Made by a program: the position numbers and the translations under genes
Shown: one piece after another, positions 36,697 to 46,699 of the stretch
How positions within the stretch are numbered: position 1 is the first letter of the stretch
How the letters are laid out: every line of letters starts with the position of its first letter
Source of the DNA: Duganella sp. OV510
GTDB taxonomy: Bacteria; Pseudomonadota; Gammaproteobacteria; Burkholderiales; Burkholderiaceae_D
Length of the DNA: 64,000 nucleotides
Reading direction: 5' to 3'
NCBI RefSeq assembly: GCF_900100205.1
Contig: NZ_FNEQ01000004.1
Location: 62,001 to 126,000 of the forward strand
Notes under the pieces: generated by a model
Told to the model about the DNA's origin: nothing
Databases searched by the model: none
Seen by the model: the letters and a program-made list of their open reading frames with translations, nothing else

Positions 36697-38720
36697 TTCG
36701 CTTGCTCCTTGCCTTTCCACGCCTGCCGGAACCCGGTGTCCGCCGCAGGGCGTGCCTGCAGCAACACCGGTGCGTCAGCCAGCGTGCCGCGCAGCCAGGC
36801 GCGCAGTTCGGCGCGGCATGGCACGCAACCATCCTGCACATCCTGCACGGCGCGCTGCGCGCTGAGTTTCTGTTCCTGGTCGTTGATACGCGCGCCGATG
36901 ACTTCGCGCGCCGCCTTGCTCCACAGGGCCGGCAAAGCACCATCCTGCGACAGAGCCTGCACCAGGTCACGGACCTCGGCTGGCACGGTATCGCTGGCCG
37001 CACCTTGCGCCCGCTTGTAGCTCATGGCGCCAACGATGTCGCCGCTCATACGCTTCTCTTCTTTCAGTGCCGGTGGCACGAATGCGGTGCGGTGCAGGTA
37101 GACGCGTTCGGCGGCTTGCAGTTCCTTGATGGCTTCCAGCGCCTTGTACTCCGGCGGCAGCGCGTTCTTCGGCGCGACCGCCCGCAGCGATTTTTCCGCG
37201 TCCCACATCGCGGCCAGCGCGCGCTTGAGGACGGCCTTGGTCTGCGGATCGAAGATGGTGGCGTTGTCTTCCTGGTCGTGTGCGTGGCCGAATTCTTTCA
37301 TCACGCCGATTTCGCTGCCGGGCTTCTCGTTGCCGTGATCATGGTGCTCGTGTTGCTCATCGCCGAACAGCGTGGATTCCTCGCCGAGGAACTGGCCGTA
37401 GCGCAGTCGCAGCGTGGCCTGGTCAGCGGCGATGCCTTCGCTGCGGCTGCGCAGCGTGGCGGCCGGCATATTCGGGTTGGCCTTCAGATCCGCCACCAGT
37501 TGTTCAGTATCGATGATGATCTGGCGCTGGCTGCGCAGATTTTCCGGCTTGGTCATGGATGGTAACGCGGTGGAGTCCAGGCTCTCAGCGTCCGGCCCCG
37601 GCAGGCGCAATGTATAGGTTGGCGATTGAGCGGTGTGCGGATTCTCCGGCGCGTTGTCGGTGGCGCGCACAAAGAAGTAGAGTTCATCGCCTGGCTCCAT
37701 GCCGAGTTCCGCCAGCGTCCACTGTTTCTTCCAGCCGCGCGATTTTGGATCGGACGATTGGGGCAGTGGCACTTCCTTGTCGCTGAAGCGGATGTTCTCG
37801 CCACTACCGCGTGCAAGCGTCATGTGCAGACTGGCGCGGACGATGGCGTAATCGTCCTTGGCGCTGACGGAGAGGGTGACTGTCCTGGCGTCTTTTTGCA
37901 GCAGGTGGATCAGCTCCACCGGCTCGATGATGGTGACCTGCGGCGCCTGGTCCAACGTTACACGAATGTTGTAACGGGCAGTGTTCTTGCCGCGTGCGCG
38001 CCAGAACAGCGAGTCTTCGACGCGAAGTTTGGCGCATTCATCGGTGATCGGCAGCACTTTCCCATCGCCCAGTTCCACCGCAGGCTGTGCACCGGTGGCG
38101 TTGCGCACGCACCAGCGGACTTCGGAATACTGCGGAATCTGGATATCGCGGGCGCCGGTATCGAACGCTGCCACGCCGGTGTATTGGGGCGGCGTGACGC
38201 GCAGGTAGACTTCGCCGTCAACGATAGGCTTGTTGGCCTGCGCGGCGGCTGGTGGCGCTGGCTTGGCCGCAGGTTGGCCTTGCCATCCCCATGCTGCGCC
38301 AGCAGCCAGCAGGCTAATAACCATAGGCAGGATGGCGAAGCGTACGCGCGTGCGAGCGATGGCCTGATAATCGGTGTCGGTCAGGATGTCGGCAAGGCGG
38401 GCTTGCAGCCGTTGTTGCTGGAGCCTGGCAATCGGCGTGTGGGCTTCTGCGGCCAGCAGGGTGCTGCTGTCTTCCAGTTGCGGGATGGCGGCATTGAGCC
38501 ATGATGGCCATTGTTCGGCAATGCGATGACGCCAGCGCAACGCGTCGGCGATCGTCCAGGCTGCCCAGGTGGCGATGGCGATCAGCGCCGGCGTGCGTGC
38601 GGCTGGCCATGCGACGGCGGCGATCAGCAGTGGCAAGAGTGCGGCCAACCATTGTGGTGCACGGCGACGCAGGATGGCGCTCCAGAGACGGCCGCGCAGG
38701 TGATCAGTTGCGCCGGGCAT
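36693..38720 (-). CDS. DUF4175-like membrane protein
   Basis: The 675-residue protein has two to three N-terminal hydrophobic helices (about 22-60 and 125-150), a beta-rich periplasmic middle (VYLRVTPPQYTGV... is typical of DUF4175 relatives) and a helical C-terminal half. Near residue 460 a histidine/acid-rich stretch (HEHHDHGNEK, then GHAHDQED) suggests metal binding. A late CVPC pair could form a disulphide. It overlaps the BatA-like stop by 17 bases. The family is of unknown function but recurs beside MoxR/DUF58/BatA genes. Confidence 0.7.
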   Translation of the reverse strand: MPGATDHLRGRLWSAILRRRAPQWLAALLPLLIAAVAWPAARTPALIAIATWAAWTIADALRWRHRIAEQWPSWLNAAIPQLEDSSTLLAAEAHTPIARLQQQRLQARLADILTDTDYQAIARTRVRFAILPMVISLLAAGAAWGWQGQPAAKPAPPAAAQANKPIVDGEVYLRVTPPQYTGVAAFDTGARDIQIPQYSEVRWCVRNATGAQPAVELGDGKVLPITDECAKLRVEDSLFWRARGKNTARYNIRVTLDQAPQVTIIEPVELIHLLQKDARTVTLSVSAKDDYAIVRASLHMTLARGSGENIRFSDKEVPLPQSSDPKSRGWKKQWTLAELGMEPGDELYFFVRATDNAPENPHTAQSPTYTLRLPGPDAESLDSTALPSMTKPENLRSQRQIIIDTEQLVADLKANPNMPAATLRSRSEGIAADQATLRLRYGQFLGEESTLFGDEQHEHHDHGNEKPGSEIGVMKEFGHAHDQEDNATIFDPQTKAVLKRALAAMWDAEKSLRAVAPKNALPPEYKALEAIKELQAAERVYLHRTAFVPPALKEEKRMSGDIVGAMSYKRAQGAASDTVPAEVRDLVQALSQDGALPALWSKAAREVIGARINDQEQKLSAQRAVQDVQDGCVPCRAELRAWLRGTLADAPVLLQARPAADTGFRQAWKGKEQAK

Positions 38721-39801
38721 GAGTCAGTATCCGTTCAAGCATGAAGAGGGCAAGCAGGAGGATGGCCAGCCAGGTTGCCGGCCTGGCTTCCGAAATGGCT
38801 GGCAGCGCGCTGCGGGTTTCGGCGAAGGTTTGTGAGGGCGTGGCATACGCTGGCGCGGGATTCACGGCGAGCAGTTGCCATGCTTCGTACAGTGCGTGTG
38901 CGGTGTCGGCGTCGCGCGGCGGGAAGGCATCCGAGGTCCATAGGCGGCCGCGTGGCGAATCTGCGTATTTCAGCGTGATGCCGTTGATGGCCAGCGTAGA
39001 GGCGTGAGCCAGTTCCGGGAACACTGCGGTTGGCGCGGCAATCCACCAGTGGGCAGCGCGCCAGGTGACAGGTGGCGTAGAGTTCGGCGTGTCCCAAACG
39101 ATCAATGTCGTCGCGGCGCCTGGCTCGGAGGCGAGTGTGTAAAGGCTGGCTCGCCCACCGGCAGTGTCAAAGGCGGCGAACAGCGAACGCCATGCCTGCG
39201 CACGCGACTCGGCGGCGGCCAGCACAACGTGCTGCAGAACCAGAGGCGACGACGCACCCGCGTCAGCGGTGGTGGTGGTGCCAGCGGTGGCGGGCAGCGA
39301 AGCTGTCGGCGCCGGGCTGGTGCGAAGCGCTAGCTGGTGGCTGAATTGCGGCACGCGAGCGGGCATGGCGACCTGGCTGTCGCGGGCGACGATCAGCAGC
39401 TTGGCGTCAGCACGCCAATCCCGTTCATTCTGCCGCAGCCATGTCAAGGCACCCGGCGGCAGCGGCATGCGCGTGGCGGCGCTGAAGCCGGCGGTGGCGA
39501 TCTGCTGCTCTGCCCAGGCTTTGTCCACGCCGGCGTCAATCAGCACGGTGTCGCCACGCCACGGGAAAATTGTCGCAGCCAGCCAGCCGATCAGCGCCAC
39601 CAGCATCAGGCAACGCACCATCAGCAGCACCTTGTCACGCCATTGCCAGACCCGCAGTTGCTCGGGCGGCGCCGAAGGCAGGAAGCGCGCCGTCGCCAAA
39701 GATTCGGCTTTCAGCCGCTGGCGCTTCTGGCGATGCCACCAGACCGGCAGCAGCAGCACCGGCAACGCCAGCCACCACAAAGGATAAGAACTCAGCATCA
39801 T
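38704..39801 (-). CDS. BatA-like (aerotolerance-type) membrane protein
   Basis: The 365-residue protein begins with the BatA N-terminal pattern (YPLWWLALPVLLLPVWWHRQKR), two N-terminal helices and one C-terminal helix (ATWLAILLLALFMLE), with a periplasmic or cytoplasmic middle that lacks an intact MIDAS (DxSxS) motif. Such proteins partner MoxR ATPases and DUF58 proteins. Its ATG overlaps the DUF58 stop by four bases (ATGA). Confidence 0.75.
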   Translation of the reverse strand: MMLSSYPLWWLALPVLLLPVWWHRQKRQRLKAESLATARFLPSAPPEQLRVWQWRDKVLLMVRCLMLVALIGWLAATIFPWRGDTVLIDAGVDKAWAEQQIATAGFSAATRMPLPPGALTWLRQNERDWRADAKLLIVARDSQVAMPARVPQFSHQLALRTSPAPTASLPATAGTTTTADAGASSPLVLQHVVLAAAESRAQAWRSLFAAFDTAGGRASLYTLASEPGAATTLIVWDTPNSTPPVTWRAAHWWIAAPTAVFPELAHASTLAINGITLKYADSPRGRLWTSDAFPPRDADTAHALYEAWQLLAVNPAPAYATPSQTFAETRSALPAISEARPATWLAILLLALFMLERILTHARRN

Positions 39802-40724
39802 TTAGCCCGCGCTCCCGCCAGCTGAAGCCAGCTGCGCAAGACGCCACCCAAAGGCTGCTCGATGCGCGCCTCGTAGTGGACAATATTATGTTGACGACAG
39901 CTGGCCGTCACACCGTCAAAGTGCGCGCGGCTCTGCTGCTTGTAATGTTCTCGATCAGCGTTGCTCATGCGGTGCAGGCCATCATCACGCTCGGGATCAC
40001 GGTAACCAGCGCCGGACTTGAAGCTGGCGTCGACCTCCGCCTGCGTGCGCAATGTCAGCAAGCGCACGTCATGCCGCATATTCCGCAAGCGCAGCAAGGC
40101 TTCGCTCAGCGGCGACGGCCAATCGAGGAAATCGCTGGCGGCGAAGATCATGCTGGGCGCGCGGGCAAAGTGCAGACTGGCGCGCAGCGTTTCAGCGGAT
40201 GGCAGATCGCCTAGCGGCTCAGCCTTGTTCAGCGCCGCCAGCACGCGCTGCAATTGGCGCGGACCACGCGCCGCAGGCATGAACTCCACCTTGGCGCCGC
40301 TACAGATCACCAAGCCAAAGGCGTCACCCTGACGCTGAGCGATGGCGGCCACACAAGCCAGCACAGTGCGGGCAAACCAGAGTTTGTCGACGCCATTGAT
40401 CTCACGGCTCGGCTCCGACATGGAAGCCGTGGCGTCCAGCCACAACCAGACGGCGACATGGCTGTCGCGCTCCGCCTCGCGGACGAAATAGCGGTCAGCG
40501 CGCGCCAGCAGCTTCCAGTCGACGCGGCGCCATTCATCACCAGGCGCATAGGCACGATACTCGGAGAACTCAACGCCGGCGCCGCGCTCGCGCCCGGCGT
40601 GGATGCCATGGCCCAGGCCCGCCAGCACGTGACGGATCACCAGCTCCAGATCCCTGGTCTGGGCCATCATGGCCGTCATGACGCTGGCCGGCGCGGTGGC
40701 AGGCGACTTGGAATTGGATTGCAT
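39798..40724 (-). CDS. DUF58 family protein (MoxR partner)
   Basis: The 308-residue soluble protein has the DUF58 signature FSEYRAYAPGDEWRRVDW and a vWA-like region where LDATASMS stands in the place of a MIDAS DxSxS motif. DUF58 proteins are thought to act with MoxR AAA+ ATPases in folding or metal insertion of client proteins. Six bases separate it from the MoxR gene and its stop overlaps the BatA-like start. It is predicted to be cytoplasmic. Confidence 0.88.
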   Translation of the reverse strand: MQSNSKSPATAPASVMTAMMAQTRDLELVIRHVLAGLGHGIHAGRERGAGVEFSEYRAYAPGDEWRRVDWKLLARADRYFVREAERDSHVAVWLWLDATASMSEPSREINGVDKLWFARTVLACVAAIAQRQGDAFGLVICSGAKVEFMPAARGPRQLQRVLAALNKAEPLGDLPSAETLRASLHFARAPSMIFAASDFLDWPSPLSEALLRLRNMRHDVRLLTLRTQAEVDASFKSGAGYRDPERDDGLHRMSNADREHYKQQSRAHFDGVTASCRQHNIVHYEARIEQPLGGVLRSWLQLAGARAK

Positions 40725-40730
40725 GACGCG

Positions 40731-41729
<999 letters not shown>

Positions 41730-41731
41730 AA

Positions 41732-42355
41732 CTACGCTCCCAACGCATATTGAATGATATTGACCGCAAAGCGGGTGTTATCGACCGCAAGAAAACGCTT
41801 GTTGCGGAAGTCGTAATCCCACTCGCAGCCATAGTCCTTGTTGCTGTACAAAAGCCGCACACGCCCGCCCACCTCGATCGCCTTCAGGTAATCGTGCACC
41901 AGATCGTCACCCCAGCCATTCAGCTCCACGGCGGTATTTGGTGGACCGTCTTCAAACTTGAAGAAGCTCGAATAGATCGGATGGTTGTTGGGGATCTTGT
42001 GCAGTGCCTTCGGCCCGAAGATACGGCCTATTTCGGCCTCGAACGATTTCGCAAACAGCCCATCGATGTCGTGGTTGCAGTCATCCACGAACACAAAGCC
42101 GCCGCCCTTGATGTAACGCTCCAGATTTTTGCGTTCGGCCGCCGTGAACTGCACCAGCTTGTGGCCGGCGAAATAGCAGAACGGCGCCTCCAGCATCTTC
42201 GGATCGGACAGCGCGACGATGCGCTCAACGGGATCCACCCGCAAGGTCGTGTACTCGACCAGCGAATTGAGCACGTTGCTGGGCATGCGGACATCCACAT
42301 CCCAGTCGCCCGACTCGTAGGTCAGGCGCGTGAAATAGAAATCGTAAGAGGCCAC
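41732..42355 (-). CDS. DUF4159 protein
   Basis: The 207-residue protein matches DUF4159 from its start (YDFYFTRLTYESGDWDVD) through PFCYFAGHKLVQFTAAERKNLERYIKGGGFVFVDDC and a late Arg/Asn-rich segment. The family is predicted to adopt a flavodoxin/GATase-1-like fold. No signal peptide is seen in this copy, unlike many DUF4159 proteins. It lies three bases after the first PmbA gene and two before MoxR. Confidence 0.85.
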   Translation of the reverse strand: MASYDFYFTRLTYESGDWDVDVRMPSNVLNSLVEYTTLRVDPVERIVALSDPKMLEAPFCYFAGHKLVQFTAAERKNLERYIKGGGFVFVDDCNHDIDGLFAKSFEAEIGRIFGPKALHKIPNNHPIYSSFFKFEDGPPNTAVELNGWGDDLVHDYLKAIEVGGRVRLLYSNKDYGCEWDYDFRNKRFLAVDNTRFAVNIIQYALGA

Positions 42356-42358
42356 TGT

Positions 42359-43696
42359 TTACACGGCGTCCGACAGCGAGGTGAAGTTAAAGTCGCGCAC
42401 CTTCATCGCCGGTATCAGCATCTGGAAACGCACTTCGTCGCCGCCGATCACCACCGGCTTGCCCAGTTCATCGATATTGTTCAACATCGTCACCGGGCTT
42501 TCGTTGAAGCGGAAGTTCTTCACCGGATGTTTGATCTTGCCGTTCTCGATGTAGAAAGTGCCATCGCGCGTCAAGCCGGTCAGCAGCAGCGATTGCGGGT
42601 CCACCATGCGGATATACCAGGTGCGGGTGACCAGGATGCCCTTCTTGGTGCTGGCGATCAGTTCCTCGGTCGACTTGCCGCCGCCCGCCATGATCATGTT
42701 GCCGTGACGGCCGACCGCACGCTGGCCCTGTTTCTCCGCCCAGTAGCGGGTGTAGTCCAGCGAAGCGATCTTGCCGTTCTTGATGACGTCTGCACGCTCG
42801 CGCGCCAGCATGGCCTGGTTATCCCAGGGCAGTACCGGCACGTCCGGATTCCACGGATCGGCATAGATGTTCACCTGCTCATCGAACAGCTTCTCGCCCA
42901 GGCGATTGCCGCCGCCCTTCTTCGACAGGAAACTGCGGCCTTCGTCGGCCTGGCGCGCATCGAAGGCGCCGAACATGCGGCCGATGATTTCCGAGGTCGC
43001 CGCCGGTTCCAGGATCACCGTGTAGCGGCCCGGCTCCAGCGCTTTCGCCTCCACCGATTTCAGTGCCTTCTCGATGGCGATCTCGGACGCCTCGCGCGCG
43101 TCGAACTTGCGTGCATCGTTGGCGGATCGGGTCACCCAGCCGGAACCACGGCCATCTTCGGTGCGCGTGGTCACGGTGAAACCGAGGTTGCTCAAGGTCT
43201 GATAACCGAACACGCCGTTGGAGTTGGCCACCGTCTCGAAGCCGGTGGTATCGCTGAAGAAGCCAGCGGCGATCAGGCCCTGCTTGCGCGCCGAGTTGAT
43301 GCTGGCCGCAGCCACTTCCGCGCGGTATTCCGGATCGATGGCGGCGGTCGCATCGCTGAAGGTGGCGGACGGCTTGAAGTCCTGCTTCTTGATCGCCGGC
43401 AGGAACTCCGGATTCTCAGGCGCCAGGCGCGCCACATCTTCCGCGCGGCGTACCACTTTTTCCAGCGATTTGTCGTCGAACTCATTGATCGAGGCGGTGC
43501 CCTGCTTCTTGCCAAAGGCGACGCTCACGGTCAGCTGCGTATTGGTGCTCAAGCCGGCGGTTGACACTGCGTTGCGCGCATAGCGGATATTACCGTTGCG
43601 CGAACCGCTGATCTGCACGCGGCACTCATCCGCCCTGGACAGCGACATCACCTTGTCGCAGATGCGTTTTGCTTCTTCCTGATTCAGCATCTTCAT
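42359..43696 (-). CDS. PmbA/TldE-like subunit, copy 1
   Basis: The 445-residue protein belongs to the TldD/PmbA family, beginning with EEAKRICDKVMSLSRADECRVQISGSRNGNIRYARNAVSTAG and ending MKVRDFNFTSLSDAV. It lacks the HExxxH motif of TldD, as TldE subunits do, and would form the non-catalytic half of a TldD/E heterodimer. No signal peptide is present although its partner carries a Tat signal. It is paired with the TldD-like gene seven bases upstream and is clearly similar to the second copy at 45345-46682. Confidence 0.88.
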   Translation of the reverse strand: MKMLNQEEAKRICDKVMSLSRADECRVQISGSRNGNIRYARNAVSTAGLSTNTQLTVSVAFGKKQGTASINEFDDKSLEKVVRRAEDVARLAPENPEFLPAIKKQDFKPSATFSDATAAIDPEYRAEVAAASINSARKQGLIAAGFFSDTTGFETVANSNGVFGYQTLSNLGFTVTTRTEDGRGSGWVTRSANDARKFDAREASEIAIEKALKSVEAKALEPGRYTVILEPAATSEIIGRMFGAFDARQADEGRSFLSKKGGGNRLGEKLFDEQVNIYADPWNPDVPVLPWDNQAMLARERADVIKNGKIASLDYTRYWAEKQGQRAVGRHGNMIMAGGGKSTEELIASTKKGILVTRTWYIRMVDPQSLLLTGLTRDGTFYIENGKIKHPVKNFRFNESPVTMLNNIDELGKPVVIGGDEVRFQMLIPAMKVRDFNFTSLSDAV

Positions 43697-43703
43697 CGTT
43701 GTT

Positions 43704-45341
43704 TTATCCTATCTTACGAGCAGTGTTGATCACGTTGATGCCATTGAAGCGCGTGGTCGGCGAGCCGTGCGACACGGCGCTGACCTGGCTAGGCTGGCCT
43801 TTGCCATCGAAGAACGAGCCACCGAGGCGCCAGTCACGGTCATCGCACAATGCCGAGCAGGCATTCCAGAATTCCTGGGTGTTCGACTGGTAGGCCACGT
43901 CTTCCAGCTGGTTGACGATCTTGCCGTTCTTGATTTCGAAGTACAGCTGGCCGCCGAACTGGAAGTTGTAGCGCTGCTGGTCGATCGAGAACGAGCCACG
44001 GCCCAGGATGTAGATGCCCTTCTTGACGTCCTTGATCATCTCGTCCGGCGTCAGCTTCTTCTTGCCCGCTTCCAGCGACACGTTGGGCATGCGCTGGAAC
44101 TGCACGCTGCTCCAGCTGTCCGCATACGAGCAGCCATGCGATTCTTTTTCGCCGATGACAGCAGCCTGGTCGCGCGTCGCCTGGTAGTTCACCAGAATGC
44201 CGTTGCGGATCAGGTCCCAGCGCTTGGACGCCACACCTTCATCATCGTAGCCGACCAGGCCGAGCGATCCCGGCGTGGTCTTGTCGGCGACGAAGTTGAC
44301 CATGTCCGAACCGTACTTGAAGTTCTTGCTCTTCCACTTGTCCAGCGTGGCGAAGCTGGTGCCGGCGTAATTGGCCTCGTAGCCCAGCACGCGATCCAGC
44401 TCGGTGGCGTGGCCGACCGATTCGTGAATGGTCAGGAACAGGTGTTCCGGCGACAGCACCAGGTCGTACTTGCCCGGTTCGACCGTTTTCGCGGTCAGCT
44501 TCTCGCGCGCCTGGCGGCCGGCTGCGCGTGCGTCTTCGATCAGGTCATACGCGCCCTTGTACAGCGTGGTCACATTGCCTGCGGCCTTGACGCGGTTCTC
44601 CGGCTTGCAGTCGAAGAATTCATAGCCCATGCTGGCCGGCGACGACAGGCCGTCGCGGGTGCGGAACTTGCCGCTGGCTTTATCAACGGCGGTGGCGGTG
44701 AACGGCGACCATAGACGGTGGACGTCCTGGTCGATGTACGAACCGTCGGTGGAAGCGAAGTATTTCTGCTGGTTGACCTGGAACAGATTGGCCGCCATGA
44801 AGTTGGCGCCCGCGTCCAGGCCGGCCTTGTTGGCCGCCAGCAGCAACTCGGCTTTTTCCTTGATCGGCACCGCACGCCAGTCCTTCTTGAACGGCGTGGC
44901 CCACGCCACTTCGCCGACGCCCTTGACCGGCGCCAGCACCACCGGCTCGGTTTGCAGCTTGGCGTTGGCGCGTGCGATGGCGACCGCCTGGCGTGCCGCA
45001 TCAGCCACCGAGTCCAGCGTCATCACATTGGTCGAACAGAAGCCGTAGGCGCCGTTGGCGATCACGCGCACGCCCACACCGGACGATTCGGTGTTGACGA
45101 TGTTCTCCACGTTCAGGTCACGCGTGGTGATGAACTGGTTCAGATAGCGGCCAATGCGGACATCGCAATACGATGCACCGGCCTTGGTGGCCGCATTCAT
45201 CGCGGCGTCGGCCAGCGATTTCTTGAACTGCACGGCCATGGGATTGAGCAGCTCTTCGGCGGCGATGGCATTGCCGAAGATCGGTACCAGCAGGCTGCCG
45301 CCAGCGGCGGCGCCTACTTTTAAAAATGAACGACGTTCCAT
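43704..45341 (-). CDS. TldD-like zinc metalloprotease with Tat signal, copy 1
   Basis: The 545-residue protein starts MERRSFLKVGAAAGG, a textbook twin-arginine motif (RRxFLK) followed by a hydrophobic stretch and an AIA-AEE cleavage site. The mature part is TldD-like with the zinc motif HESVGH (HExxxH, His306 and His311) and downstream Glu. In the C-terminal region where TldD has CGKxGQ, this protein reads DGKGQ, so the third zinc ligand may be Asp instead of Cys. TldD/E pairs cleave unfolded peptides and process microcin B17. Its gene precedes the PmbA copy 1 gene by seven bases. Confidence 0.86.
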   Translation of the reverse strand: MERRSFLKVGAAAGGSLLVPIFGNAIAAEELLNPMAVQFKKSLADAAMNAATKAGASYCDVRIGRYLNQFITTRDLNVENIVNTESSGVGVRVIANGAYGFCSTNVMTLDSVADAARQAVAIARANAKLQTEPVVLAPVKGVGEVAWATPFKKDWRAVPIKEKAELLLAANKAGLDAGANFMAANLFQVNQQKYFASTDGSYIDQDVHRLWSPFTATAVDKASGKFRTRDGLSSPASMGYEFFDCKPENRVKAAGNVTTLYKGAYDLIEDARAAGRQAREKLTAKTVEPGKYDLVLSPEHLFLTIHESVGHATELDRVLGYEANYAGTSFATLDKWKSKNFKYGSDMVNFVADKTTPGSLGLVGYDDEGVASKRWDLIRNGILVNYQATRDQAAVIGEKESHGCSYADSWSSVQFQRMPNVSLEAGKKKLTPDEMIKDVKKGIYILGRGSFSIDQQRYNFQFGGQLYFEIKNGKIVNQLEDVAYQSNTQEFWNACSALCDDRDWRLGGSFFDGKGQPSQVSAVSHGSPTTRFNGINVINTARKIG

Positions 45342-45344
45342 GCT

Positions 45345-46682
45345 TTAGACCGCATCCGACAAAGAAGTGAAGTTGAAGTCACGAACCTTCATGGCCGGGA
45401 TCAGCAACTGGAATTGCGACTCGTCGCCCGACAGGATTTCCGGCTTGCCGATTTCGTCGATATTGTTCAGCATCGACACCGGGCTTTCATTGAAGCGGAA
45501 GTTCTTGATCGGGTGCTTGATCTTGCCGTTCTCGATGTAGAACGTGCCGTCGCGCGTCAGGCCGGTCAGCAGCACCGATTGCGGGTCCACCATGCGGATA
45601 TACCAGGTACGGGTGACCAGGATGCCCTTCTTGGTATTGGCGATCAGTTCCTCGGTCGACTTGTTGGTGCCGGCCATGATGATATTGCCCGGTGTGCCGA
45701 TGGCGCGCTTGCCCTGCTTCTTGGCCCAGTACAGCGAGTAGTCCAGATTGGCGATGCGGCCATTCTTGATGATGTCCTGACGCTCGCGCGCCAGCAGGCT
45801 CTGGTTATCCCACGGCAGCACGGCAACGTCCTTGTCCCATGGGTCGGCCCAGACGTTGACCTGCTCGTCGAACAGCTTCTCGCCCAGGCGGTTGCCGCCA
45901 CCTTTCTTCGACAGGAAGCTGCGGCCCTCATCGGCCGAACGCGCGTCGAAGGCATTGAACATATACGCCAGCACGTCGGAGGTCGCTGCCGGTTCCAGGA
46001 TCACCGTGTAGCGGCCCGGCTCCAGCGCCTTGGCGTCGACCGAGCGCAAGGCCTTCTCGATGGCGACATCCGAAGCCGCGCGCGCGTCGAACTTGCTGAC
46101 ATCACCGACGCTGCGCTTGACCCAGCCGGAACCACGGCCGTCTTCGGTGCGCACGGTCAGCGTGAAGTCCAGGCCCGTGTCCTGCTGATAGCCGAACACG
46201 CCGTTGGAGTTGGCAACCGTGGTGAACTGCGTACTGTCGGTGAAGAAGCCCGCCGCCACCAGCTTGTTCTTGCGCGAGTTCTCGATGCTGTAGGCCGCAA
46301 CCTGGGCACGGAATTCAGGATCGATATCGGCGGTCTTCTGGAAGAAAGTCTGCGTCCCCTTGTATTCCTGCTTGCTCGGCGTCGGCATGAACTCCGGATT
46401 TTCCGGCGCCAAGCGGGCCAGGTCTTCCGCGCGGCGCACGGCTTTTTCCAGCGACTTGTCGTCGAATTCATTGATCGATGCCGTGCCCTGCTTCTTGCCG
46501 AAGGCAACCGACACCACCAGCTGCGTGTCCTCGATCAGGCCTGCGGTCGACACGGCGTTGCGTGCGTAGCGGATATTGCCGCGGCGGCTGCCGTTGATGG
46601 TCACCTCGCACTGATCGGCCTTGGTCAGCGACAGCACCTTATCGCTGATGCGCTTGGTCTCTTCTTGGGTCAAAAATTTCAT
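45345..46682 (-). CDS. PmbA/TldE-like subunit, copy 2
   Basis: The 445-residue paralogue of copy 1 has the same start pattern (EETKRISDKVLSLTKADQCEVTING) and an identical end (MKVRDFNFTSLSDAV). It also lacks HExxxH and a signal peptide. The two copies differ mainly in the middle third, consistent with an old duplication. It follows the TldD copy 2 gene by 17 bases and precedes TldD copy 1 by three. Confidence 0.88.
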   Translation of the reverse strand: MKFLTQEETKRISDKVLSLTKADQCEVTINGSRRGNIRYARNAVSTAGLIEDTQLVVSVAFGKKQGTASINEFDDKSLEKAVRRAEDLARLAPENPEFMPTPSKQEYKGTQTFFQKTADIDPEFRAQVAAYSIENSRKNKLVAAGFFTDSTQFTTVANSNGVFGYQQDTGLDFTLTVRTEDGRGSGWVKRSVGDVSKFDARAASDVAIEKALRSVDAKALEPGRYTVILEPAATSDVLAYMFNAFDARSADEGRSFLSKKGGGNRLGEKLFDEQVNVWADPWDKDVAVLPWDNQSLLARERQDIIKNGRIANLDYSLYWAKKQGKRAIGTPGNIIMAGTNKSTEELIANTKKGILVTRTWYIRMVDPQSVLLTGLTRDGTFYIENGKIKHPIKNFRFNESPVSMLNNIDEIGKPEILSGDESQFQLLIPAMKVRDFNFTSLSDAV

Positions 46683-46699
46683 CTGTCTCTCTCCAGGAC

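Noticed and set aside
41750..43564. A 604-codon frame antisense to the DUF4159 and PmbA genes, and others at 56214-58028
   Set aside because: The minus-strand genes have clear family sequences and packed operon spacing; the antisense products have none.
42359..46682. PmbA-like genes considered as degenerate TldD genes because HExxxH is missing
   Set aside because: Loss of the motif is normal for TldE/PmbA subunits; both frames are full length and conserved.
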